The notes under the pieces are model-generated. The model saw only the letters and a program-made list of their open reading frames with translations. It was not told where the DNA came from and ran no database searches. From Amoebidium appalachense (lineage: Eukaryota > Ichthyosporea), in NCBI GenBank assembly GCA_963693365.1, contig CAVNZM010000002.1, forward strand, positions 2,418,001 through 2,482,000: a stretch of 64,000 nucleotides of DNA, in the 5' to 3' direction. Position numbers and translations under genes: made by a program. The stretch's first letter is position 1, and each line of letters begins with the position of its first letter. Below, piece by piece: positions 14,164 through 28,354 of this stretch.

Positions 14164-15624
14164 AACTGCTTACAGAAAGATAGAGTGGCTGACCATATGC
14201 AGTAAGCGTGCACACATTTGTACATAATAGCACTTTCCCCCCCTCCCCCCCCTCCCCCCCCCCAAAAAAAAAAAGAAAAAAAAAAAAAGGAAAAGAAAGA
14301 AAAAAGTTGAATATAAAAAAAGACATATGCGCCCCATTTCATTCAGAGCTCCCTGCCCTCCCTCCCCCCCCTCCCCCCTCCTCCCCTAGGAGCACGGAAC
14401 AAACCTAGCCACTCATACGCATAAACTTAGAAACACTGCATGTAACATGGAGTAACCAGCAACACATGAAGACACAAGCAAAGGCACACACTTGGGCAAA
14501 AGAGCACACCAAGTACACATACACCCTACTAGTTGTGCTGTGTGGCTATTTGTCCTTTAGATGGCGATCCATATATGCATATATGCCAGTGACTGCCCAG
14601 ACTTACCCGAAGAAACGAACTGAAGTCCACACTATTCATGGTGTCGCAGTACATGAAGTAGAGCTGCTGGAAATACTCCACGGCAATGCTTACCCCAAGC
14701 ACGTCTTTGGTTGCATAGAAGAGCTGCAAAGGAAATGGGGCGGCAGGGGCGGGGGAAGGGGGGGGGGGGGGGGGGGGGGGGAGGGAGGGAGGGCGGGGGG
14801 AGGGGGGGGGGGGGGAGTTTGAGAAGCTGGTGCCGAAAAGAAGTAGGATCCTGTTTATCTTGGTGCTGGGGACACAGGTGTATTGAAATTTGGCTACATT
14901 AATCAGTTGGTATGATACTAAGGTTCGAAACTGCACGAAATTTTCTCGATGTGGTAGACAAGAGTGTAATCTCGTGCTGGACTTCTGCACTGAACGAACA
15001 CGGTGTGTGCTTGTGACTCAAAATCCATGATGTATACCACAAAAGAAAAGCACACGTAGATCTCTGAAGATCTTATCAGGCAGGAGACTTAGAGCCCTTC
15101 TACCTCATGGGAAAAACAGCTGCACAAGATGAGAAGGGTAGGCACAGAAGTCAACGGGGCATGTACCTCAATAGACTTCTCATACGACAGCTTGCCGGTC
15201 TTCCCTTTGTCCATGTTCACAAATTCAGACTGGGAATATTGTATTTGCTCGCTAGTGTAGCGAACTCCTCCTGTGTCTCCCATTTTCCACAGCTGGGCTG
15301 GAGACAAACGTCAGATAGTTTTACAAGAAAGGGTTCGGTGCTGGACCCAATCTAGCGTTTCTAACGGTTATGTCGTGCCAATATACAAGCTAGTATACCA
15401 TACTTTTTGGCTCAAAATCCTAGCTCTTCTATAAGCAGACTGGCCCACGACAAACTCTCCGCGGTCATGAAGTACTGTCAACTATACTACGTGAGCTACA
15501 TGGTTCACAAAACGTTCCCCTCAGGTCGCCTGGTATGAAGATCTGAAAGTGCATTTACCACTGCTAAATGGTCTGGGTAGGATTGTGGTCTACCTTTGGA
15601 GTTGTCCTCCGTTTGGCGTGACAT
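1105..15624 (-). CDS. Rhomboid intramembrane serine protease, iRhom-like, with EF-hand-like N-terminus
   Basis: Twenty-one exons (minus strand, 5' to 3'): 15624-15594, 15297-15167, 14723-14607, 13899-13866, 13352-13209, 12831-12712, 12249-12179, 11871-11811, 11463-11266, 10362-10327, 8255-8116, 6839-6750, 6444-6360, 5240-5078, 4719-4646, 4035-3866, 3562-3461, 3053-2976, 2544-2451, 1830-1702, 1262-1105. Together 2226 nt in one frame, 741 aa. Residues about 39-91 resemble a degenerate EF-hand pair ([24 protein letters not shown]). WFGVSEDSD (121-129) matches the cytosolic iRhom motif. The first membrane segment is at about 327-342, followed by a Cys-rich lumenal loop with NRPCCIG and SPCM motifs as in iRhoms. 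The rhomboid core keeps [10 protein letters not shown] (H536, H541, N545), GSSG (S593) and AHMGG (H645). Ser-His spacing is 52, as in active rhomboids. A Cys-rich tail (FCTWC) follows. The catalytic residues predict an active protease, unlike animal iRhoms. Exon 1 is the least certain. Confidence 0.9.
2663..2811 (-). repeat. Short dispersed repeat ending in poly(C), copy 1
   Basis: On the minus strand this reads CCTGAGGATGGGCTCTGCTT, then GTGTACTTCGTACTATG, then ACATTCAA running into a C homopolymer (poly-G on the plus strand at about 2639-2662). The same order of blocks occurs at 7474-7618 and 21710-21838, and in diverged or partial form at 7229-7390, 20686-20735, 2015-2090 and 45325-45420. 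It is in a rhomboid intron. No RNA polymerase III promoter boxes were established. Confidence 0.6.
7474..7618 (-). repeat. Short dispersed repeat ending in poly(C), copy 2
   Basis: This minus-strand copy begins GTCGAAACTCGGGTACTG, continues GTGGATGACGTGGG and CCTGAGGATGGGCTCTGCTT, and ends GTGTACTTCGTACTTTTTAA then CGCATTCAAA followed by C-runs (poly-G on the plus strand from about 7447). A second, more diverged copy (7229-7390) follows in tandem and shares the GTCGAAACTCGG head and a poly(C) tail. Both are in a rhomboid intron. Confidence 0.65.
9477..10019 (+). mobile_element. piggyBac-like MITE (non-autonomous), in a rhomboid intron
   Basis: The element is 543 bp and flanked on both sides by TTAA (9473-9476, 10020-10023), the piggyBac target duplication. 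Its termini are imperfect inverted repeats: CCTCTTCGGGCCGGCA at the left and CCTGTTCATACCGGCA at the right end read inward. No transposase frame is present, so it would need a transposase encoded elsewhere. A diverged relative in opposite orientation lies at about 33908-34311. The family label rests on TTAA and the CCT termini only. Confidence 0.7.
11127..11265. repeat. (CA)n microsatellite forming a splice donor
   Basis: A CA repeat with CG interruptions abuts the rhomboid exon 11266-11463. On the coding (minus) strand the exon ends GCAG and the intron begins with (GT)n, so the repeat itself supplies the GT donor. Confidence 0.85.
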
Positions 15625-16947
15625 CCGCTTATTTCTGACAAAAAACAGCAGTCGCTGGCAGTATTTTAGCAGGTCTTAGGATCCGTTTTGCCAAACGATG
15701 TAACAACGATGAAAGGAACAGACGTCTGCAGGTTAGAAACCCTTAGGAAGTCTCCACAAAGTCGGACTGAAAAGCCAGTGAGCGTGGCCACCTGAAGCAG
15801 AAACGGTGTAATTACTTTTCTCTACTAGAAAAGAAACGATTAGACCAGACAACTCTTGCTTATCACAAAACTTGCATAGCGGTGGACACCTAACATTCGC
15901 AGAACTCGCGGTAACACTCGAACATGAAAAGGCCGTAGCTACACAGTGACCGAATGCTGAGGTGTCATCCGAAACGTCGAATGTATTAGCCAATCGAGAA
16001 CAATCGTGGTGATAGTTGTATTACCGGAGGAAGCCACAGTTTGAGTGCTGCAGCTGAAGCCACAGGCATGCCTGTGTGTGAAGCATGTGCAAATAGGCAA
16101 GGATCCAAATTTTGATGTAAAAGATTTCAATTTGATAAACCTACATGCTATTATTTTTAATACAGATACTATGTTGTGTGTTAATATATCGTAAGCTAGG
16201 TTTTGAGAAAAACAGTCGGACTTACAGTCAGTAGTTATCTGGACTTGCTGTGGCACAATGTCAATCCACAATCATGATTCTAACCCAATCGATCAGACAT
16301 GTTGAGAAGCACCATCTGACCTCCTACACCTCCCAAATGGCGGGTTTGTCAGGTTGTATATTTTTTTTCCGTATTGATTCTACACATTTTTGTTAGAAAA
16401 ACACTGGTAAAAACGACAGTCATATATAACAATTTTTACAAACAAAATATTTTTATATGTCTTTTGAAATAAGATGAGCCATATTTTGTTCGTCTTACTG
16501 CTCACTTATTTCTTTTTGGTATTCTATAATTTCATATCAGATCCATTCCTGGGGTATACAGAGCTCCGATCCGCAATATGATTGGCTTAGTAAGCACCAC
16601 GTTCTATATTTAGCTACACCATCTTGGCACTCAGCCTGACACTGAAGGTCGATAAAGAGTACTGTATGTACTCGGTGTACGGCGTGGGTTTCTGGGTGTC
16701 TTCGCATGCGCAGTTGTACAGTACATAAAGGGAAACATACAAACGAAAATCCACCTGAACCGACCTTAGGTTAACAGCTTACAGCTCCCCTTTCCGCTGG
16801 TGCGCGTTCATAGTTTCTTGTTGCCAATTTATTCCGTTCTCACCAGTGGGCTTGGTATCCCTGGAGGCAAACAAGCTGGGGACCGAGAGCGGTACCGGCG
16901 CGACCCCGACGCTAGCCAGTGCGCTGCGTGCTGCACGCGCAGCGGAC
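15625..16947. promoter_or_regulatory. Shared divergent upstream region of rhomboid and MAPEG genes
   Basis: About 1.3 kb separate the presumed minus-strand start codon of the rhomboid gene (15624) from the plus-strand start of the MAPEG gene (16948). It is unusual for this window in being almost free of homopolymers and microsatellites. No TATA box or other element could be assigned. The frame upstream of the MAPEG start is open back to a possible 3' splice site at 16845-16846, so part may be 5' UTR or extra N-terminal coding sequence. Confidence 0.45.
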
Positions 16948-20499
<3,552 letters not shown>

Positions 20500-20940
20500 A
20501 AGCAGGGGCGCCGGGCGCCAGGGGGGGAGGGATGGGTAATGGTGCCACGTTCTGCTTTATTTGTGTTGTTGGCTCAACCTGTCCCCGATTTCAACCCTCC
20601 CTTCTGCCCCCCCCCTACCCCCCCTAGCCCCCACCGCCCCCACCCCCCTCCCCCCTCCCCTCCGCGTGCGTTTCAATCCCCCCTCAGGATAGCCCTGCTT
20701 ATTATGCATACTCTTTATGTGTGACTGCTTTTCACTATGCTCACCCTGTGCAATCTGCCGTGCCAGCTTTATAGTATACTTATGGGTGGAGGGTGCTGTT
20801 GTGGCACTGTGGTTAGTATGGATGTTGGGCACCTGCCTTGCTGGCAGCTAGTGTGTGGGTGCAAGACGGTGGGCATGCAGTTGTGCCATTGTCGTGTTGG
20901 CATGTGAAGGGAAGGTGGAAGAAGGGGAGGGAGGAGGAGA

Positions 20941-20972
<32 letters not shown>

Positions 20973-21117
20973 CTAGCAATGTGGATGGTGGGTGGGTGGG
21001 TGCGACGGAGCATGAGATCTAGAGGGTGCAGATACCGTGACAGGATAGGGCAAACTTCTTAATTGAAACATTTCGTTGTCTAACCCTCTCCTCCCCCCTC
21101 CCCTCCCCCCCCCCCCC

Positions 21118-21174
<57 letters not shown>

Positions 21175-21844
21175 CGCACGCACACACACACACTTTTAAA
21201 CAGATATCTTCGACAAGTCAACACTACGCAGCACCACGTTTGCCATCAGTGGGCCAATCAACATTGTCCTCTACATTCTACCAATCATATATGGCGCACA
21301 ATCAGCATGATTGATATCTACACCCTTAGCTCTAACTTAATGGGCTTTTCTATGACGGAAAGTGTGCAAGTATCAAGTTGATATGCTGTGGGTTCGGTTA
21401 GATAACATGAAATGTATCTAATATCGATGTGTGTGATACATGACCAGTTCTGATCTTATAGTCTTTTTGTTCTGCGTCTGGCGCCTTTGACATGCTTTTA
21501 TTGTGTGTGTGTTATTCGGTTATTTTACTTTGCGATTTAAAATTTATAGCAATACAAAGATGCCTATGCACATGCTTCAGAGGCGTCAAGCATGCATGAG
21601 ATGAGAAGATGAGATGGTAGTTTGATGTGTCTAGTCGTCTGATAAATAAAATGCTTTATATGCGTCCCACTAAAATAATACCCCCCCCCCCCCCCCCCCC
21701 CCCCCCCCTTGGTGGATGACGTTGGCACCCCCTGAGGATGAACTCTGCTTATTGTGCATACTCTTTTTTTGATGGTTTGTACTCTGCATCGTGTTATCCG
21801 TTGTTCTTGTGTACTTCGTACTTTATGACCCATTCAACCCCCCC

Positions 21845-21892
<48 letters not shown>

Positions 21893-22561
21893 CGCACACA
21901 CACCCTCCCCCAAAACACACACACACACACACGAACACACACACACAGAGAGAGAGAGAACCAGTGTTTTTGCCAGTTTTAAGGTTATCCAGTCATGCTC
22001 CATGCTGAGACTTTGAATGGCCGATATCCAAAAACCTTTTCTGCTACAGATGTGCATGATCCTTTTTGCAAATACTGCTTCATATCTGTAGAGCCCCCCC
22101 CCCCCCCCCCCCCCCTCTTTGTTAGTGATGACGATGGTGAATTTCAACGCCAGGTCACGCTCACTGAAGACCACACAGTCTCACTCAAGCACACGGTAGA
22201 TGATTATCCTTATAATGTGCATACATCTGCATGTCGGACTTCACATGTATGCGCGTGTGCACGTGTGCACAGGAGGTTCAAAAACATGAGTGCATTTACC
22301 GGGCCTGATGGTGTAGAACTGCTCACACGTTTGCACACTCTTTAATCTTGATGCCTCTTCTGGATGATTTGCTGTGCACATGTGTGTGTGTGTGTGTGTG
22401 TGTGTGGGTGTGGGTGTGGGTGTGGGTGTGGGTGTGGGTGTGTGTGTGTGTGTGTACATGTACACTGACAGTGTGCGCGCGCGTGTGTGTTCAATTTGTG
22501 GGTTCTGGTGGTGGTGGTGGTGGTGGTGGTGGTGTGTGTGTGTGTATGTGTGTGCGTCTGT

Positions 22562-22611
<50 letters not shown>

Positions 22612-23217
22612 GCCTGAGGGAGGGAGGCTGGAGTAGTTAAAAAAAAAAATTCTTAGATATCCTTTTTCTCGGAGACTTGAACGGGGGGGAAGCCCGGGGT
22701 TGCATTTACGCATATACCCGCTGCTGGCGTCTCCCTTGAGGTCACGAGAGTTTATTCCCAAATTGCACAGAACGGCGCTGTTACGTACTCAACTTTAGAA
22801 TGTGCCAAATCCTAAAATACGGCTAAGACGAACCATATATTTTTTTCTTTTGCGCCTTCGCGAAAGAAAAGTTAACTGAAAATACGTACTCAGAGTTGTA
22901 GACAGCTGTCGTCGCAGTGCCATACATGTACACATTTATGGGCAGTAACAAAAGAGAATTCGAAAAAAGTTCTGCCAAAAAATACCATAGCCTGTATGTC
23001 GCATTTACCGGTAGGAAAAAGGGCTATTCTAAGCGGCAAGCAACCCAGAAAACTAATGTTAAAGAAAAAGCAGCCGAAAACGTACTCTACCCGCTTTCGC
23101 TGGTCGGGCATACATTCACCCGACAATTTTTAGCGCTAACCCGTCTTTCCTGCAATTTTAGTTACAAGAAAAAGACAACCTAAAAAGTACTTGAACCCCT
23201 TTTCACGACGCATTTTG
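20500..23217. other. Convergent intergenic region between MAPEG and AIM24 genes
   Basis: No convincing gene is seen. It contains poly-C and poly-G tracts (about 20940-20969, 21681-21708, 21838-21860, 22096-22115, 22577-22610), CA/GT microsatellites (21121-21192, 21861-21935, 22380-22460), and one good plus a partial copy of the poly(C)-ended dispersed repeat. Short open stretches at 21995-22345 (both strands) look almost codon-like but have no recognisable domain and are interrupted by a C homopolymer. The block 22770-23190 has three degenerate CGTACTC-bearing units. Confidence 0.6.
21710..21838 (+). repeat. Short dispersed repeat ending in poly(C), copy 3
   Basis: This plus-strand copy reads GTGGATGACGTTGGCA, CCTGAGGATGAACTCTGCTT, TGCATCGTGTTATCCGTTG and GTGTACTTCGTACTTTATGA, then CATTCAA and a C homopolymer (about 21838-21860). 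It closely matches the minus-strand copy at 7474-7618. It lies in the intergenic region between the MAPEG and AIM24 genes, so the family is not confined to introns. Confidence 0.65.
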
Positions 23218-24087
23218 TTACATGGATCCATTTTTCGGGCAGTTGCAACTCTGTGTATTCTGCTGTGGTATAGGTGGTGGCTCCTTCCTTGTCTGCACGT
23301 ATATCTTTCCCGACCCAGAAAACCTGCACATGAGTCCCTCCCCAGAAGTAACCGAGCTCCAAAGAGTCGTGCTGGCTGTTTGCACGTTATAAGTCAGACC
23401 GCTCTCCCAGGCCACAAGGTGGCCGTTATCAACAGTAACAGGTCTGTTTGGTGTGCATTCAAGTGTGTCTATCCCTCCATATCCATTGAAGACAATGTGT
23501 CCGGGCCCGGTTGCTGTTATAACAAACACACCGGCTCCAGAAAAAAACGATTGCGAAAAACTCTGGAGAGCAACGTCGAGGGTCACCGAATCATCACATG
23601 CAAGAAACGCTCCCTTTGCCATGCACAGGCTCTCTCCTTCCTGCAGATACATAACCTCCACATCACCCAAAACGTCGGGTGCCAAAAGAACCACATTGTC
23701 GTGCCCGCTGTTTGCTGTTAATGTCTGGTGGAAGGTGGACTCACTTGTGACCCATCTCTTTAACATGCCAAACACACCACCCGTAACTGAAGATCCAATG
23801 GTAACATCACCTTGCATTGCGTAAAGAGCGTCGGATTCCGATTTAATGCTCTGCCCTTGGGATAGGTGCACCTCGACAGATGCGTTGCTCGTTCCTCTGT
23901 GGCGAATGGAATAAACGGGTGTGTTTCTGGGGCGGGCTTCGGCATGGCCATCTGGTAAGTCATCGTGCATGTTGGCAAGGGGATCATAGGCAGGAGGGGC
24001 TGTGTTGTACATGGGGTAGGTAGGGTAAGCATTGGGGTGATAGTTCTGTGCAGAGGCACCATTTACTTTTCCGCACTTGCTTGCCAT
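23218..24087 (-). CDS. AIM24 / TIGR00266-family protein, intronless
   Basis: A single uninterrupted frame of 289 aa. The family (AIM24, formerly DUF124) forms a beta-prism fold. The yeast member is a mitochondrial inner-membrane protein affecting cristae and respiratory complexes, while bacterial members are small cytosolic proteins. Seen here: a Pro/Tyr-rich N-terminal about 60 residues, then the family core with a GDVTIGSSVTGG block (about 95), LKRWVTSESTFH (about 110-121), an LAPDVLGDVEVMYLQEGES stretch, the GAGVFVITATGPGHIVFNG block, and a C-terminal MCRFSGSGKIYVQTR signature. The start is the first ATG, 24087. No obvious mitochondrial presequence is visible. Every other gene here is split into many exons, so the lack of introns is notable and could mean retroposition or an ancient bacterial origin. 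Confidence 0.88.
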   Translation of the reverse strand: MASKCGKVNGASAQNYHPNAYPTYPMYNTAPPAYDPLANMHDDLPDGHAEARPRNTPVYSIRHRGTSNASVEVHLSQGQSIKSESDALYAMQGDVTIGSSVTGGVFGMLKRWVTSESTFHQTLTANSGHDNVVLLAPDVLGDVEVMYLQEGESLCMAKGAFLACDDSVTLDVALQSFSQSFFSGAGVFVITATGPGHIVFNGYGGIDTLECTPNRPVTVDNGHLVAWESGLTYNVQTASTTLWSSVTSGEGLMCRFSGSGKIYVQTRKEPPPIPQQNTQSCNCPKNGSM

Positions 24088-25039
24088 GGTGGAAAGTCAA
24101 AACGCTTTCGTGCCGGAGATCTCGAGAGTTCAATGATACGCGTTGTTTTTTCGTTGCGATGTTTGTAACGCAAAAAAAAGAGAGAGAGATTGCAATAAGG
24201 CTGTGTTCCGTGTTCTTTCTTCAAGCTAACAGCTTTTCCTCAGTTCTGTCTAAATATCAGGGGTTTTGGCTTTGTGGGAGGCCTGGACTGTGACTTTTTA
24301 TAGAGTAGGAGGCCTTGTTTTTTATACTGTGCTAGGGCGAAAACTCGGCGAACTGTCCCCAGTTCGCGCCAAGGCTTACGCAATCAAAAAATGTGCTGAT
24401 TGGCTCAGAACGCACTTTTTATAATCTCCCGTTACTCCTTTTTGTTGCTGCATACTGATTGATTTTTTTTAAAACCCAATTTTCTTTTGAATCGGGTTTA
24501 ATGATCCGTTGATGAAGGCAACGTGCAGCCACAGGCTACATAACCACCAATAGAACTGAAAAAGCCAAAGCTACGAAATAAAAATAAAGCGACAAGTGAC
24601 AAAGGACACCAGCGGGCAAAACCGTAAGTGTTTAAAATTCTAGCTTCCGAAACAGTAACCAAGAGGCCTGGCTTCACAGGCTGTTTTATGCCAGAAAAAG
24701 GTTGTCACAGAGGTGCACGCGAGAACAAAATCTATATATATATATATATAAAGCCAAAAAGCTGCGCCCCAGTTTTGCCAGACATACGTTCGATACGGTC
24801 CGGGAAAAAAAAAAAAAGAAAAAAAATCCTCAGACAACTACAATTTGAACACGCCCCACTCTAGGTGTTCTGCTTTTAGCATCAAACTGATTTGATTTGC
24901 TACTTTGTAATTATCTGAATACGATTGGATAAAACTGGGATGACTCATTTTTAGCCAGTTATAATTCGCGCGGGCTAAATTTGAACAGCTGCCCAGTCTG
25001 CCAGTGCTCCCCCCCCCCCCCCCTCCCCCCCCCTCCCCC

Positions 25040-25073
<34 letters not shown>

Positions 25074-25246
25074 CCCTGGGGCCCCCGCAGGTGCCCTCCG
25101 CCTCCCCCCGCCACACCGTTGACTAAGTTCGGCTCCCCCTGCTTTTCCCTCCCTACTGAAACACGCACGCACATGTACACTGATACAGTACAGTGTTACA
25201 TACACGTGCGTGCCCGCGCGTGCACACACACACACACACACACACA
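24088..25246. other. Upstream flank of AIM24 gene, no further gene seen
   Basis: This is largely unique sequence of moderate AT content up to about 24990, then a C-rich homopolymer block (25010-25075) and a CA microsatellite (25220-25246) into which the first LTR retrotransposon inserted. An (AT)n run lies at 24732-24750. No reading frame or RNA gene could be supported. Confidence 0.6.
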
Positions 25247-25726
25247 TGTAAACAACTGTACACATGAACTGTACATGTTTACTAAAGAATGTGATCTACT
25301 AGCACACGATTCGTGCTTTGTCATGAATATCACATAAATATTATGTCCGCACCAATAGGACTCACTCTGACCTAAGAATTGAACCATATATGGTTCTTCC
25401 GCTGCATACCACATAAACGAAGTGAACCAATAAGAGGTTTGCATAAATAGGACGAAGGTCTGACTGGCTCGGACCGCACCAGAATCACGAATGGCATGTT
25501 GCCACCCGCGCTGGCCGCGGATGAACCAATCCTGGGCCTTGATCCGAAACCTGGGGGCTATATAACAAAGCCGTCCCAGTACGGGGATCACATCAGTGAA
25601 GTCTGAGACAGACTGAGTCGGCCCATAGTAAAAGCAACCTGGCCGCGTGTGCCTTTCTACCCGTTCTCTGTCTTTATTTTGATTCAGTTGTACTCTGCCT
25701 TATCCTAACTAGTCCAACTGTTTACA
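25247..25726 (+). repeat. 5' LTR of copy A
   Basis: 480 bp, TG...CA, ending ACTGTTTACA. The LTR carries GGCTATATAACAAAG about 170 bp before its end, a plausible TATA-type promoter. Confidence 0.92.
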
Positions 25727-26795
25727 TTGGCGACCGCGGCAGGACACTGTTTTACATTGCCAACTGTTTACATTGGCGACCGCGCAGTTCAAGAATCTCG
25801 CATCCTTCGAATCTCACATCTTTCAATCAGTTCAAGAATCTCACATCTTTCAATCAGCTCAAGAATCTCCCATGGCCGATCACAATCCTTTTTACCCCGA
25901 TGATAGGCACATCTTTCCTTGTCCGGCTTAGAATATATACACCTACAAGTTTGAAGTGGCCAGCCCACCTACACGGAAAGAATTGAAAGCATGTAAAACT
26001 TCTTTTGCTACGACACATCAAAAATGTGAAGAAAAACGAATACACAACGAAACAACGAATACACGAACAAACGAATAAAGAATTGCTAACGAAGCAATGA
26101 ACCAACGAAAAACGAACCATCACGAATACACAATGAAATAAAGAATGAACGACAAACGAATGCATAGAGGAAATACGAAATGAATGCAACACGAAAACAA
26201 AACGAAGTAACGAATTTATCAAACGACGAAAAACGAAAAACGAAAGCAAAATGAACTGGAAATACGAAAATGCAAGAACGAATGCACAACACTGCTTGGG
26301 TTGCAATGCACACAGCCCCCTCTATGTTAGAAAGAAAATAAAACCGTTGCCCTTGCGTGCATTGCGCTATTGCACACTGTCATCGTGTCCATGCCACCGC
26401 ATGCACCTCCACACTCGCAAGCCAGATGCACGGCCACTTTCAGCACGAATGCATTTAAAGAAGAAGATAGTCGCTGTTCCTATAGCATTGAGGACATAAG
26501 GTGCTGTGAAAGTAGTTTTGCATGCATGCTTCGAATTTCTTGCTGTTTTCGAATACAGCATGCCCCATAGTTTAGCGCACAGGATGCACAACATGCGCAT
26601 GAATGTATGCTGGCATGCCTAAACACATTACGAACATATGCCTCATGTATGGCGGCCCTTCCTGGTGCCACGCCCTAACGAATTTGCACTCTTGGTGCAC
26701 AAAAGGCATGTAATAAAGTCGATGCAGAACTTTTGTTCATGCATGTGAAAAACAAAGAAGGTGTTGGGTACGAATTTTAAGGTGAATGCCCGTCT

Positions 26796-27110
26796 GTGGC
26801 AATACTGTGTAACATACCAATTACACTGTCAAGCCTTGCACTAGCTGCCGGCACACCCCCACCAGAACAAAAGAATGTGGTATGGGCACCGCTCCCTCAC
26901 AACCCCATCATACAGTGTCAGTATTTTGGCTGGAAGCCTTTCAGTTTCGAATTACGAATACCCTCCTTCACTACTGAAGAAAGTGACGTGGAAGACAAAT
27001 ACGAATACGAATGCAAGGTGTTGTTGACTAACACATCGGACCATCATGTGTACCTAGGCCCTGGTACGGAGGTGACCATGTTATTCCCTTGCAATATGAT
27101 GACACTGTAA
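26796..27110 (+). CDS. Conserved 104-aa frame inside LTR element A, function unknown
   Basis: This is the only sizeable frame kept in both elements in the same position. The shared part begins near ITLSSLALAAGTPPPEQ and ends FPCNMMTL. The C-terminal segment CKVLLTNTSDHHVYLGPG is faintly like the barrel strands of trimeric dUTPase-type folds, which some retroelements carry, but no catalytic motif is visible and the resemblance may be chance. It could be a gag remnant or a recruited accessory frame. The start codon is uncertain. Confidence 0.35.
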   Translation: MAILCNIPITLSSLALAAGTPPPEQKNVVWAPLPHNPIIQCQYFGWKPFSFELRIPSFTTEESDVEDKYEYECKVLLTNTSDHHVYLGPGTEVTMLFPCNMMTL

Positions 27111-28354
27111 CAATTTAGCACGTGCATACCCCACCAATGGGCACATGCGGGAGACAACCCCACAAGCTAACTTATTGGGCACCTCTGCTAAAACGAATAT
27201 TCTTCTCACGACGGAACAGAAGAATGCCACGAACACGAACCACACACTCACCAGGCAGCTACTTACATCTAATGTATGTAAGAAGTAGGGTGTGTGAACG
27301 GGGTAACTACATGAACACCAACACGAAAGAAAGCACAGCACAAAGCAGTTCCACGAATACGAATGGTTTTGGTATTCCACATAACGAACAGAACCTACAG
27401 TAGGGCCACCTACAAATGAAGCAGAGGATGGGGCACCATCCAGACCTGCACTGGAGGATATGAAGATACGAAGCGCGCTCACGAAGTTGCTTACAAAAGA
27501 AAGGGCGACTGTGACGACTTTTCTTTTTAGGCCAAGCCTCCAGAAGAATGTATTATGCCTGGAATCCCCCTGCTCAACGAAAATGGCTGGCAAATGGGAT
27601 ACGAAAACTGCTCACGAATGGAAGCATGTGTTTTCTGAAGAAGACTTGCTCTGCCTACCCTCTTCTTATGAATTATGAACCGGGTTTTTACTGGTTCTGA
27701 CGGGCTGATATATTTCTTTATGTCGCCCAACGAAGAACACTTAGGGCATTTTTATTCATGTTTTTCCCAGCTCCGATGATGCAGGGTTAAAGCTGAAAGG
27801 AAAGAAGTGCTATTTGTTCATGAAAGAAGTGGCTTTTCTGGCCATGGCGACTCGCCTTACAGTCTTAAGGTAGAACCGGGATAAGGAGCAGTGGCTAAGC
27901 CTTGAAGCTATCCACCACTACCTGAGCTACGAAGTGACCTAAGGCTTGAGTTATATTCATTATCGAATGCTTGGTATGATCATTCATCCACACAACCAAA
28001 TTACTCGCAATTGAAAACGAATCTGCGGGAGTATCCTAAAAAGGAAAAATTCCCAAAAAGGAAAATATTACTTCTACAGAAAAAGCCAAGCACAGAGACG
28101 AAGCGAACAATTCGCACGAACACTCTGCAACAATCTTCGCCACGAAAATGAACGCACAGAAGAATGCTGCATGAATTTACGTTTTGGCAAACGAAGAAGT
28201 GCTCATAGACGTGCACAACTCTATTCAACCATCCTTGCTCTGTTCTGCCCAGCAGCTCGGCGCACAAGAATTCTCGCTGAAGGTTGTTTATCGCCTCTCA
28301 GCCTGGTGGTTTGCTTGTCTAACGACACCACCAGGCTCCCGACAAGGGGGGGAG

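Noticed and set aside
15733-15993. Minus-strand 86-codon frame upstream of the rhomboid gene
   Set aside because: No recognisable domain, and it does not join the rhomboid exons. Unique but unsupported.
25727-28354. gag-pol in LTR element A
   Set aside because: Both strands read; no reverse transcriptase, integrase or protease motif is present.
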